This document shows positions 1-5,596 of a stretch of 5,615 nt of DNA, piece after piece. The stretch is from an uncultured Ruminococcus sp. (GTDB lineage: Bacteria > Bacillota > Clostridia > Oscillospirales > CAG-272). The DNA lies in NCBI GenBank assembly GCA_902773455.1, contig CACYEW010000190.1, positions 1 through 5,615 on the forward strand, written 5' to 3'. The notes beneath the pieces were generated by a model, which did no database searches, was not told the DNA's origin, and saw nothing but the letters and a program-made list of their open reading frames with translations. The number at the start of each line of letters is the position of its first letter. Within the stretch, counting starts at the first letter, position 1. Both the position numbers and the translations under genes were made by a program.

Positions 1-2822
1 ACGAATATATGAGATCTTACGCGATAAGAAAGCTCGTTTTATATCGCGACAAAATACTCGATCTGTGCGACGAATACAATAGCGAAGACGGCTTTGAAGA
101 AAAATACAGCCCCGTTTTCGATCAATGCCTCGCATATATAGCGGAGGCGATCGCGGCGTATTCGGGAAAGGGTTACGCAGAAGCGAGAGTATATTCGACG
201 ATCAAACCGGCTTTTTCCCAGCTCAGAGGCGCGCCGAAAGACGCGATATACGCTGACAAGTCGCAGAACCTGAAAAAAGAATTCGGATCGAAAGCGATCT
301 CGACGATACAGGATCTTTTCTCGTTCAGCCCGGAGCAGGTCAAAGAAATATGCCGCAAAACGGCGGAAGTATATCTTAATATATACAAATTCCTGTCGAA
401 TTTCGACCGGCTTTTCATCGAGCGGAAGAAAAAATACAAAAAGTTCGACTATAACGATCTCGAAAGATTTTGCTGCGATCTGCTCTGCGACGAAAACGGC
501 GGTCCCACGAAGACCGCGGAGCTCGTCGGAAAATCGTACGAAGCGATCTTCATCGACGAATATCAGGACGTGAACAGCACGCAGGACGCGATCTTCGCCG
601 CGATCTCACACAACAACAGATTCATGGTCGGCGATATCAAGCAGTCGATATACGGCTTCAGAGGCGCCGAACCGCGTATATTCGCAGGCTACAGAAAAAG
701 AGCCGAAAACAAAAAAGAGGGCGAACCGATACCCGACGTACTGTTCCTTTCCGACAATTTCAGATGCGGAAAGCCCGTCGTGGATTATACGAACCTCGTA
801 TTTTCGAAACTCTTCGGAGCAGATACCGAAGAGGTGCCGTATTCGGAGGCGGACGCGCTCGTTTTCTCGAAGAAAGCGGAAAAAAGAGAAGACGTAAAAG
901 CGGATATCCGCATTTTTACCGGTGCAAACAGAAAAGACGGTGAAAAAGAATACGTGGCGCAGCGCATCGCCGAGCTTGTAAAAAGCGGCACGAAAGACGA
1001 CGGCTCGCCCATAACGTACGGAGATATAGCGATCCTTTGCAGAACAGAATCGAAGTGCGCGGAGATCGAAAAAAAGCTGAAGCAGAGAGGCATACCCGTG
1101 GCGGCGGCTTCGAAAAAGAGCTTTTTCAACTCGCCCGAGGTCATTCTCGCCGTAAGTCTTCTTACCGCGATCGACAATCCGTGCAGAGATATACCGCTCG
1201 CGGCGGTCATGAGAAGTCCGATATTCGGCTTCTCGGAAGACGAGCTCGCCGTGATACGCAAATCGCGTTCCGACGCGCCGTTTTACGAGGCTGTGGAAGC
1301 GTACGCCGAAACCGATGACGGAGAAAAATGCAGAAACTTTCTTTCCCGTCTGCAGTCCCTGCGTAAGAAGAGCGTCAAGCTTCCGCTTGAAAAATTCATG
1401 CGCCGCCTCTATTCGGAAACGGCGATAATGACGCTTGCTTTCAATAAAAAAGATAAAAACGGAAAAGAGATGCGTAAAGCCAATCTGCGCAAAATGTACG
1501 ATCTTGCCAGAGATTTCGGTTCCGACGGTACGGCGTCTCTTTCCGATTTCGCCGCGTACTGCGACAGCCTGATAAAAAACGATAACGAAGGCGTCATTGT
1601 TCCGTCGTCGGCTGAAGAGGGCTGCGTAACGATCATGACGATGCATAAATCGAAAGGTCTCGAATACCCCGCCGTGTTTCTGTACGCTGTCGACTCCGCG
1701 CTCGACAAATCCAAAACGGTCGTCTCCGACAGAACGCTCGGCTTTGCGGTTACAACGGCCACGGAAAACGGCCCCGTAAAGGGACCGATCTGCGAGACGA
1801 TAAACAAAAAATACACCGATAACGGCGTACGCGACGATATGAGACTTCTGTACGTGGCTCTTACGAGAGCAAAGAAGTATCTGACCGTAACTGCGGCGAC
1901 TCCGAAAACGCCCTCTTTCGGAAGCAGAGTCAGTCTCGAGCTGATAATGGAGTGCAAATCGCTTTTCGATCTTTTGCGCCTGTGTACCCCCGAGGGCGAA
2001 ACGGAATGCAGCGTATGCAGAGTCGTCGAAAAAGAAGCGGAGGATACGGCGGCGGACTGCGCAAAGGAAACGGAGGAAGCGTTATACGACGGCGAATTCG
2101 AGCGTAAGGTCAGAGAAAGGCTCTCGTTCGTTTATCCGCATAAAGCGCTTTCCGGCGTGCCGAACAAGGTAGCCGTGTCAAAGCTTTATCCGGCGATGCT
2201 CGACGAAGACGAAACAGTTTCCGATCTCGAACCCGATCTGCCCGTACCGGTGATTTTGCCGGGCGGAGAAGAGAGCGAAGAAAAAGCGACCGCGGCAAAG
2301 CGCGGCACGGCGACGCATCTTTTCATGCAGTTCTGCGATTTCGAGTCAGCCGAAGCTGACGTTTCAGCCGAAGCGAAGAGACTTTCCGATAAAGGCTTTA
2401 CAGACGTACGCAACGCCGAGATAATGTACGAAGAAGAAGTGAGAAGCTTTTTCAAATCGGATCTTTATAACAGAATGAACGCCGCGAAAAAAGCGGGAAG
2501 GCTCTTTTACAGAGAATTCCGGTTCAATATAGGACTCGACGCCGCCGAATTCACAAACGATCCCGAGCTTAAGAAAACACTCGAAAACGAGACTCTTCTC
2601 GTTCAGGGCGTGGTCGACTGCTTCTTCGAAGAAGAGGACGGCACCGTAACCGTATGCGACTATAAGACCGACCGGATCGGCAGAAGAAACGTGGAGGATT
2701 TCAAAGACCGTCACCGCACGCAGCTTTTGTACTACAAAAAAGCGCTCGAACGCATAACGAAAAAGGAAGTCGGCAGACTCGTTCTTTATTCGTTCTGTTT
2801 AGGTGAAGAAATATCTCTTTGA
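1..2822 (+). CDS. addA: ATP-dependent helicase/nuclease subunit A (AddA), 5'-truncated by the window edge
   Basis: AddA is the UvrD-like 3'-5' helicase and nuclease subunit of AddAB, which resects double-strand breaks for RecA-dependent repair in the cytoplasm. The frame is open to the window edge (first full codon at 3), so the ATG at 9 is internal. Numbering from that Met, 937 residues are visible. Superfamily 1 helicase motifs appear in order: FDYNDLERF 146-154, Walker B DEYQD 183-187, motif III GDIKQSIYGFRG 208-219, motif IV LSDNFR 247-252, motif V TMHKSKGLE 544-552, motif VI LLYVALTRA 613-621. A RecB-family nuclease domain follows: GTATH 766-770, GVVD with Asp870, DYKTD 884-888 and QLLYY 905-909. 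All expected nuclease residues are present. AddA is usually about 1,150-1,250 residues, so roughly 200-300 residues including Walker A are missing on the left, where addB would be expected. The combination of UvrD motifs with this terminal nuclease separates it from PcrA/UvrD. Its 3' end overlaps the convergent dltC-like gene by 37 bp. Confidence 0.95.
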   Translation, partial: EYMRSYAIRKLVLYRDKILDLCDEYNSEDGFEEKYSPVFDQCLAYIAEAIAAYSGKGYAEARVYSTIKPAFSQLRGAPKDAIYADKSQNLKKEFGSKAISTIQDLFSFSPEQVKEICRKTAEVYLNIYKFLSNFDRLFIERKKKYKKFDYNDLERFCCDLLCDENGGPTKTAELVGKSYEAIFIDEYQDVNSTQDAIFAAISHNNRFMVGDIKQSIYGFRGAEPRIFAGYRKRAENKKEGEPIPDVLFLSDNFRCGKPVVDYTNLVFSKLFGADTEEVPYSEADALVFSKKAEKREDVKADIRIFTGANRKDGEKEYVAQRIAELVKSGTKDDGSPITYGDIAILCRTESKCAEIEKKLKQRGIPVAAASKKSFFNSPEVILAVSLLTAIDNPCRDIPLAAVMRSPIFGFSEDELAVIRKSRSDAPFYEAVEAYAETDDGEKCRNFLSRLQSLRKKSVKLPLEKFMRRLYSETAIMTLAFNKKDKNGKEMRKANLRKMYDLARDFGSDGTASLSDFAAYCDSLIKNDNEGVIVPSSAEEGCVTIMTMHKSKGLEYPAVFLYAVDSALDKSKTVVSDRTLGFAVTTATENGPVKGPICETINKKYTDNGVRDDMRLLYVALTRAKKYLTVTAATPKTPSFGSRVSLELIMECKSLFDLLRLCTPEGETECSVCRVVEKEAEDTAADCAKETEEALYDGEFERKVRERLSFVYPHKALSGVPNKVAVSKLYPAMLDEDETVSDLEPDLPVPVILPGGEESEEKATAAKRGTATHLFMQFCDFESAEADVSAEAKRLSDKGFTDVRNAEIMYEEEVRSFFKSDLYNRMNAAKKAGRLFYREFRFNIGLDAAEFTNDPELKKTLENETLLVQGVVDCFFEEEDGTVTVCDYKTDRIGRRNVEDFKDRHRTQLLYYKKALERITKKEVGRLVLYSFCLGEEISL
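2760..2780 (-). terminator. Possible weak intrinsic terminator of the vanW-dltA-dltC unit
   Basis: Read on the minus strand, GAGTC-TGCC-GACTT can form a 5-bp stem (one G-U pair) with a 4-nt loop. Two C residues and a run of five T follow. It begins 5 nt after the dltC stop codon, the right place to end the operon, and lies inside the addA coding sequence. The stem is short and the T-run is separated from it, so this is only a candidate. No better minus-strand terminator is visible downstream of dltC. Confidence 0.3.
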
Positions 2823-3046
2823 GCGTTTTCATATTCCGAAATAAGCTCCCGTATCCCGTCCGCGGTACGGAGCTTATTTCTGTCTATGCGCGTGGGGTAA
2901 AGAACTATGCCGCGGTCTTCAAGCGCTGAAAAAAGCTCTATCACGGCAAAAGAATCGAGAAGTCCCGATTCGATAAGATCGACGCCGGGCTCAAATACCG
3001 CCTCGTCTTCACATATTTCATAAAGAAGTTTCGTTACGTCCGTCAT
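2786..3046 (-). CDS. dltC: DltC-like D-alanyl carrier protein (acyl/peptidyl carrier family)
   Basis: An 86-residue carrier protein. The family motif GLLDSF is at residues 28-33, and Ser32 is the predicted 4'-phosphopantetheine attachment site. The flanking pattern (acidic N-terminal helix, GLLDSF, then VIELFSALEDRG, a Pro and a DR pair near 53-55) matches DltC better than fatty-acid ACP. The protein should be made apo, modified by a phosphopantetheinyl transferase and loaded with an amino acid by the adjacent DltA-like enzyme. The ATG overlaps the dltA stop as ATGA, and a GAGGA Shine-Dalgarno sits 7 nt upstream, which supports this start. DltC proteins are usually 78-81 residues. The extra polar C-terminal tail is encoded where the gene runs into the 3' end of addA. 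No dltB or dltD follows, because addA converges directly on it. The carrier fold is confident; D-alanine as cargo is inferred from the partner enzyme. Confidence 0.88.
   Translation of the reverse strand: MTDVTKLLYEICEDEAVFEPGVDLIESGLLDSFAVIELFSALEDRGIVLYPTRIDRNKLRTADGIRELISEYENAQRDISSPKQNE
2838..2880 (+). terminator. Perfect 12-bp inverted repeat; candidate addA terminator inside dltC
   Basis: GAAATAAGCTCC (2838-2849) and GGAGCTTATTTC (2869-2880) are exact reverse complements separated by 19 nt. The spacer can add a few pairs (GTA 2851-2853 with TAC 2866-2868, and CC with GG). The hairpin starts 16 nt after the addA stop. If the RNA pairs mainly through the AGCTCC/GGAGCT core, the next plus-strand bases are TATTTCTGTCT, which is U-rich. 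That suggests a plus-strand terminator, although the U-run is interrupted and the loop is large. The whole element encodes dltC residues 56-70. Read on the minus strand it is not followed by a U-tract. Confidence 0.45.
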
Positions 3047-4425
3047 TTCGCGTTCCTCAGATCGAGCTTGCCGCCGTTATCGGGCGGCGGGTTTTCCAAT
3101 CTCTTTATTATTTTAGGGATCATGTATTCGGGCAGCGTTTCGCGAAGCGCCGATCTGACGTATTCCTCAAGGCCGTCGCCTTCGCCGTATACGTAAGCGA
3201 CGGTATGCTTTACCTCGCCTTCATCGGTGTATTTCGCTTTTACGGCGCACAGACATACGCGGTCGATCTCCGATATGCGCGCCTCTATCCCGTCGAGCTC
3301 TATACGGTAGCCTTTGTATTTTATCTGTCTGTCCGATCTGCCGTCAAAATAAATGAAACCGTCTTTTATATGACCGAGGTCGCCCGTATCGTATTCGCCG
3401 TTGAAACACGCGCCGTTTTTATAACCCGCGGCTACGCTTTCGCCGGATACGACGATACGGCCGTCTCTGACGTCGACGCTGCAGGCGCATTTGCCGACGG
3501 TGCCGACAGGTATGACGCCCGTTTCAGCTGTTTTTTCGGTTATGAACGCATAACTTACCGCGCTCGTACATTCCGATGGGCCGTACGCGTTGATGAGAGA
3601 AACGTCCGGAAAAGCTGAAAACAGTCTCAGCGCCGTGCTTTTGCGGAGCGTTTCGCCGCACAAATAAACGCATTCAAGCTCCGGACAGTTCTTACGGTCG
3701 AATCCACCCGAAAGTAGACAAAGACGCAGAAAAGTAGGCGTCATCACGGCAAATTTCACACCGTACCGGCTTATCAGAGCAGGCGCGCCGAACATGCCGT
3801 CTTTCGGATCTGCGCTGAAAGCGACGAGCGTGCCGCCCTTGCAGAGGCTGAAAAAGATAGCCGCGGCGCTCAGATCGAACGAAAATCTCGCATGATTGAA
3901 AACCGCGGGGCTTTCGTAACCGCTGATCGGCTCAATACCCGTCATCCATTTTACGAAATTATAAAGATTGCCGTACGTTATGATAACGCCTTTCGGCTCG
4001 CCCGTAGTGCCGGACGTGAAGGCGATATACGCGACGTCGCCGCCCTCTTTCGGTTCTTCGTTTTTGAAATTTATCAGATCGTCGGGAAAACAGACCGTTA
4101 TGTCCGGGAAAGCGACGGGTTCTTCCGTTATGAGAAGAGAAGCGCCGGACGTTTTTATAATGCTCATAAGCCGCTTCTCCGGCAGCGAAGGCTCTGCGAT
4201 AACGTACGCGCGGCGCGCGAAAAGGCATGCAAGCATCATTACGAAAACGTTCACGCTTTTATCGCCGTATATTACGACGGGTCCGTTTCCCTGTTTTTTC
4301 AAAAGCGAAGCGTATCCGTCGGCCCGTTTCATAAGCTCTCCGTACGTGATGCTGCCGTCGTGAGTTATGAAAGCCGTTCTGTCGGATGCCCGGGCAGCCG
4401 CCGTTCTTATGAGTTCAGTTATCAT
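3043..4425 (-). CDS. dltA: DltA-like D-alanine--carrier protein ligase (amino-acid adenylation enzyme)
   Basis: A 460-residue cytoplasmic ANL-superfamily enzyme. It is predicted to activate D-alanine with ATP and transfer it to the thiol arm of the adjacent carrier protein. Visible motifs: P-loop AFTSGTTGEPKG 135-146, FSFDLS 181-186, LCGETL 255-260, NAYGPSE 279-285, YDTGD 345-349, GRSDRQIKYKGYRIE 362-376 and GGKLD 451-455 with the predicted catalytic Lys453. Cys256 in the CGE motif aligns with the Cys that, in characterised Bacillus DltA, favours D- over L-alanine. This and the overall pattern point to DltA rather than a generic NRPS A-domain. At 460 residues it is about 40 shorter than typical DltA (about 500), apparently through shortened loops, since no core motif is lost. 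Its ATG overlaps the end of the vanW-like gene by 11 bp and has no clear Shine-Dalgarno at normal spacing, so translation is probably coupled. Substrate identity is inferred. Confidence 0.88.
   Translation of the reverse strand: MITELIRTAAARASDRTAFITHDGSITYGELMKRADGYASLLKKQGNGPVVIYGDKSVNVFVMMLACLFARRAYVIAEPSLPEKRLMSIIKTSGASLLITEEPVAFPDITVCFPDDLINFKNEEPKEGGDVAYIAFTSGTTGEPKGVIITYGNLYNFVKWMTGIEPISGYESPAVFNHARFSFDLSAAAIFFSLCKGGTLVAFSADPKDGMFGAPALISRYGVKFAVMTPTFLRLCLLSGGFDRKNCPELECVYLCGETLRKSTALRLFSAFPDVSLINAYGPSECTSAVSYAFITEKTAETGVIPVGTVGKCACSVDVRDGRIVVSGESVAAGYKNGACFNGEYDTGDLGHIKDGFIYFDGRSDRQIKYKGYRIELDGIEARISEIDRVCLCAVKAKYTDEGEVKHTVAYVYGEGDGLEEYVRSALRETLPEYMIPKIIKRLENPPPDNGGKLDLRNAK
3054..3058 (-). 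promoter_or_regulatory. Shine-Dalgarno of the dltC-like gene
   Basis: GAGGA on the minus strand, 7 nt before the ATG at 3046 and embedded in the last codons of the dltA-like gene. It gives dltC its own ribosome entry on top of the ATGA stop-start coupling. Good independent initiation would suit a carrier protein needed in excess over its ligase. Confidence 0.75.
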
Positions 4426-5242
4426 CTCTTATCTGTTCTTTCGGTATCAGAGAGTGATCGTACATTACTTTCGAGTGGTTTTTCAAAATAAGCTCACGCC
4501 GTATCTCGGCGCCGGTCTTTTTGTCGATAACGACGCGATAAACGTCGGAGACGCGGTAATAATCGCAGCCTTCTTTTTGATAATGATGGTTTTCTTCAGT
4601 AAGCTTGTATCTGTACGGTATTTCATGCTCCGCGCGAAGCTCGCCGCACAGTTCGCCTTCTTCTATCCATAAAAGAAGCTGGACCGTCTGATCCGTCGTA
4701 TTCTTAAAACGGTAGTCTATGTAGTTGTAAAATATCGAAGTGCCCGTACCGAACGGGACGCGCCGCCTGTCGTCGGGAAAAAGCGCGTCTGAATGGTGAT
4801 GTATCTCGGTGACTTCGAGAGGGCTGTTCAGTATCAGATAGTGGATCATATTGCCCATCTGACACATACCGCCGCCGATACCGCTCGAAATACGGCCTTT
4901 GCTGATGATCAGCCCTTCTTTGTAACCGCGCCGCTTCGTCGGCGCGCCGACGGTTTTCCAGAACGAAAAGGTCTGCCCGGGACGGATAAGAAGACCGTTT
5001 ACCTTATCACAGCCGAGCCTGATATTCGTGATCTTGTTTTCCTGAAGCGCCGCGTCCACTCCGTGAAGCTTCCGCATGAGCAGAGAAGAGTGGGAAGAAA
5101 TGATGCACGGCAGCTCTTCCGAAAACGAATCCGCAAATTTCACGCGTGCGAAAAAGTCTTTTATACGGCGTATAAAACGCTCTTTTTTGACCGATACCGA
5201 ATAACAGAACGGATTTATCTCGCAAAACAGTTTTCTTTCCAT
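4415..5242 (-). CDS. vanW: VanW-like protein (VanW family, VanB-cluster type length)
   Basis: A 275-residue protein of the VanW family, named for an accessory gene of VanB vancomycin-resistance clusters whose biochemical role is not established. The core is clear: RPGQTFSFW at 87-95, GGGMCQMGN from 123, IHHHSD at 147-152, a GTGTS stretch at 165-169, then a beta-rich segment. The length equals that of VanB-type VanW as I recall it. There is no signal peptide or membrane helix; the N-terminus is basic (KKERFIRRIKDFFARVKF), so a cytoplasmic or membrane-peripheral location is inferred. This differs from the secreted YoaR-like members that carry the same domain. I chose ATG at 5242 because AAGGAG lies 8 nt upstream. 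The in-frame GTG at 5248 would leave only 2 nt. It is the first gene of the operon, and its stop overlaps the dltA start by 11 bp. No VanH, ligase or VanX gene is present, so vancomycin resistance should not be inferred. Confidence 0.9.
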   Translation of the reverse strand: MERKLFCEINPFCYSVSVKKERFIRRIKDFFARVKFADSFSEELPCIISSHSSLLMRKLHGVDAALQENKITNIRLGCDKVNGLLIRPGQTFSFWKTVGAPTKRRGYKEGLIISKGRISSGIGGGMCQMGNMIHYLILNSPLEVTEIHHHSDALFPDDRRRVPFGTGTSIFYNYIDYRFKNTTDQTVQLLLWIEEGELCGELRAEHEIPYRYKLTEENHHYQKEGCDYYRVSDVYRVVIDKKTGAEIRRELILKNHSKVMYDHSLIPKEQIRDDN

Positions 5243-5250
5243 ATACACGT

Positions 5251-5256
5251 CTCCTT
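5251..5256 (-). promoter_or_regulatory. Shine-Dalgarno that fixes the vanW start
   Basis: AAGGAG on the minus strand, 8 nt before ATG at 5242 but only 2 nt before the in-frame GTG at 5248. The spacing selects the ATG, giving a 275-residue rather than 277-residue protein. Confidence 0.85.
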
Positions 5257-5268
5257 GATCTGCATATT

Positions 5269-5297
5269 ATTATACGCGGTAATGAATGAACAGTCAA
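5269..5297 (-). promoter_or_regulatory. Sigma-A promoter of the vanW-dltA-dltC operon
   Basis: Read on the minus strand: -35 TTGACT (5292-5297, 5 of 6 consensus), a 17-nt spacer, and -10 TATAAT (5269-5274, 6 of 6). Transcription should begin near 5262, leaving a leader of about 20 nt that holds little more than the Shine-Dalgarno. This leaves no room for a riboswitch, so any control must act at the promoter. The near-consensus match suggests strong, possibly constitutive expression unless a repressor binds. Confidence 0.85.
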
Positions 5298-5491
5298 TAC
5301 GGTCAAATGATCGACGTCGAAAAAAAGCGTTAAATGTTTGTAAATTCTTGCAAATCAAACCCTTCATATATATAGACGCAAAATAATGAAAAAACGTATC
5401 AAAAAACGTTGTTAATTTTTTGTAAATTCAGCCTGACGAGCGAAAAAAAACTCCGCGCTGTAAAAAAAGATGATAAAATGCAAAAAACCAC
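5298..5491. other. AT-rich intergenic region between two diverging promoters
   Basis: About 195 bp with no open frame showing coding character. It is much richer in A and T than the flanking genes and has A-tracts at 5389-5394, 5401-5406, 5443-5450, 5462-5468 and 5482-5487. The spacing between neighbours varies from about 12 to 40 bp, so helical phasing is only partial. AAAAAACGT occurs twice, 12 bp apart (5389 and 5401). The A-tracts just upstream of the promoter at 5492 could act as an UP element for RNA polymerase. An imperfect dyad, TTTGTAA-ATTC-TTGCAAA, lies at 5337-5354. I see no RNA gene or mobile element here. Confidence 0.6.
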
Positions 5492-5509
5492 TTGATTTTT
5501 TGAAAATTA
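5337..5509 (+). repeat. Three spaced copies of a TTTGTAAATTC-like motif
   Basis: TTTGTAAATTC occurs exactly at 5337-5347 and 5419-5429, with a degenerate third copy, TTTGAAAATTA, at 5499-5509. The offsets are 82 and 80 bp. Copies two and three are similar over a longer stretch (5412-5428 against 5492-5508, 15 of 17 identical). The third copy falls in the spacer of the plus-strand promoter. It may be a regulator site array or only AT-rich low complexity. Confidence 0.35.
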
Positions 5510-5520
5510 TGTGATATACT
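5492..5520 (+). promoter_or_regulatory. Sigma-A promoter with extended -10, reading out of the window
   Basis: -35 TTGATT (5492-5497), a 17-nt spacer, and -10 TATACT (5515-5520), preceded by TG at 5512-5513 in extended -10 position. Upstream A-tracts resemble an UP element. The predicted start is near 5527, so the transcript begins with the GC-rich leader described separately. The gene it serves starts beyond 5615. It diverges from the vanW operon promoter, 195 bp away. Confidence 0.8.
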
Positions 5521-5524
5521 ATAA

Positions 5525-5596
5525 CCCGTTGTACGGAAAGGCGCCGAAGAACGGAGCGGTCGTTGACCGCGACAGGACATAACGGGGCGCCCCGTT
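5525..5596 (+). ncRNA. Structured GC-rich 5' leader, unidentified; possible cis-regulatory RNA
   Basis: A GC-rich block lies directly downstream of the promoter, in sharp contrast to its AT-rich surroundings. It contains a perfect hairpin, GCGGTC-GTT-GACCGC (5556-5570), and a 16-nt palindrome (5581-5596). Competing pairings are visible. AACGGG (5581-5586) can pair locally with CCCGTT (5591-5596) or distally with CCCGTT (5525-5530). GGCGCC (5540-5545) can pair with GGCGCC (5586-5591), which would form a pseudoknot with the distal stem. Mutually exclusive stems of this kind are typical of riboswitch or attenuator leaders. I do not recognise a known class. The predicted transcription start near 5527 would remove part of the 5525-5530 arm, which weakens the distal pairing. 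No U-tract follows the last stem. Confidence 0.4.
5581..5596. repeat. Perfect 16-bp palindrome
   Basis: AACGGGGCGCCCCGTT is fully self-complementary. As RNA it would form a 6-bp stem with a GCGC loop; as DNA it is a symmetric site about 55 bp downstream of the predicted transcription start. It is followed by CGATATAACA rather than a T-run, so it is not a standard intrinsic terminator. It could be a dimeric repressor operator acting as a roadblock, or the switching arm of the leader RNA. Confidence 0.6.

Noticed and set aside
606..1646. Long open frame on the minus strand inside addA (346 codons)
   Set aside because: It is antisense to a fully supported helicase-nuclease gene, its translation is rich in Arg, Phe and Tyr with no recognisable domain, and it lacks a visible promoter or Shine-Dalgarno. 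It is explained by the codon bias of addA.
2723..2743. Hairpin GCTTTTGTA/TACAAAA as operon terminator
   Set aside because: The pairing is nearly all A-T with almost no loop, and it lies well inside addA coding sequence. The candidate at 2760-2780 is better placed.
3892..4491. Plus-strand open frame antisense to dltA
   Set aside because: It crosses the dltA/vanW junction on the opposite strand, shows no domain or ribosome site, and conflicts with two well-supported genes.
4415..5242. Vancomycin resistance determinant
   Set aside because: VanW is an accessory protein. No VanH, D-Ala-D-Lac ligase, VanX or VanRS gene is present, and VanW-family proteins are widespread in sensitive Bacillota.
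5348..5376. Second plus-strand promoter (TTGCAA, 17 nt, TATAGA)
   Set aside because: The -10 matches only 4 of 6 in very AT-rich DNA where such matches are expected, and a far better promoter lies 140 bp downstream.
4793..5386. Plus-strand open frame running through vanW into the intergenic region
   Set aside because: It is antisense to the conserved VanW core and continues across the operon promoter, and it has no protein-like motifs.
5556..5575. T-box leader (GACCGCG resembles the T-box antiterminator core)
   Set aside because: Only about 30 nt separate the predicted transcript start from this site, leaving no room for the specifier stem, and the full GGGTGG consensus and terminator are absent. 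The similarity comes from the GCGGTC/GACCGC hairpin.
5540..5591. tRNA or glycine-riboswitch aptamer
   Set aside because: The GGCGCC-bounded segment is too short for a tRNA and has no T-loop. A CCGAAG string recalls the glycine aptamer, but the rest of that consensus is missing.
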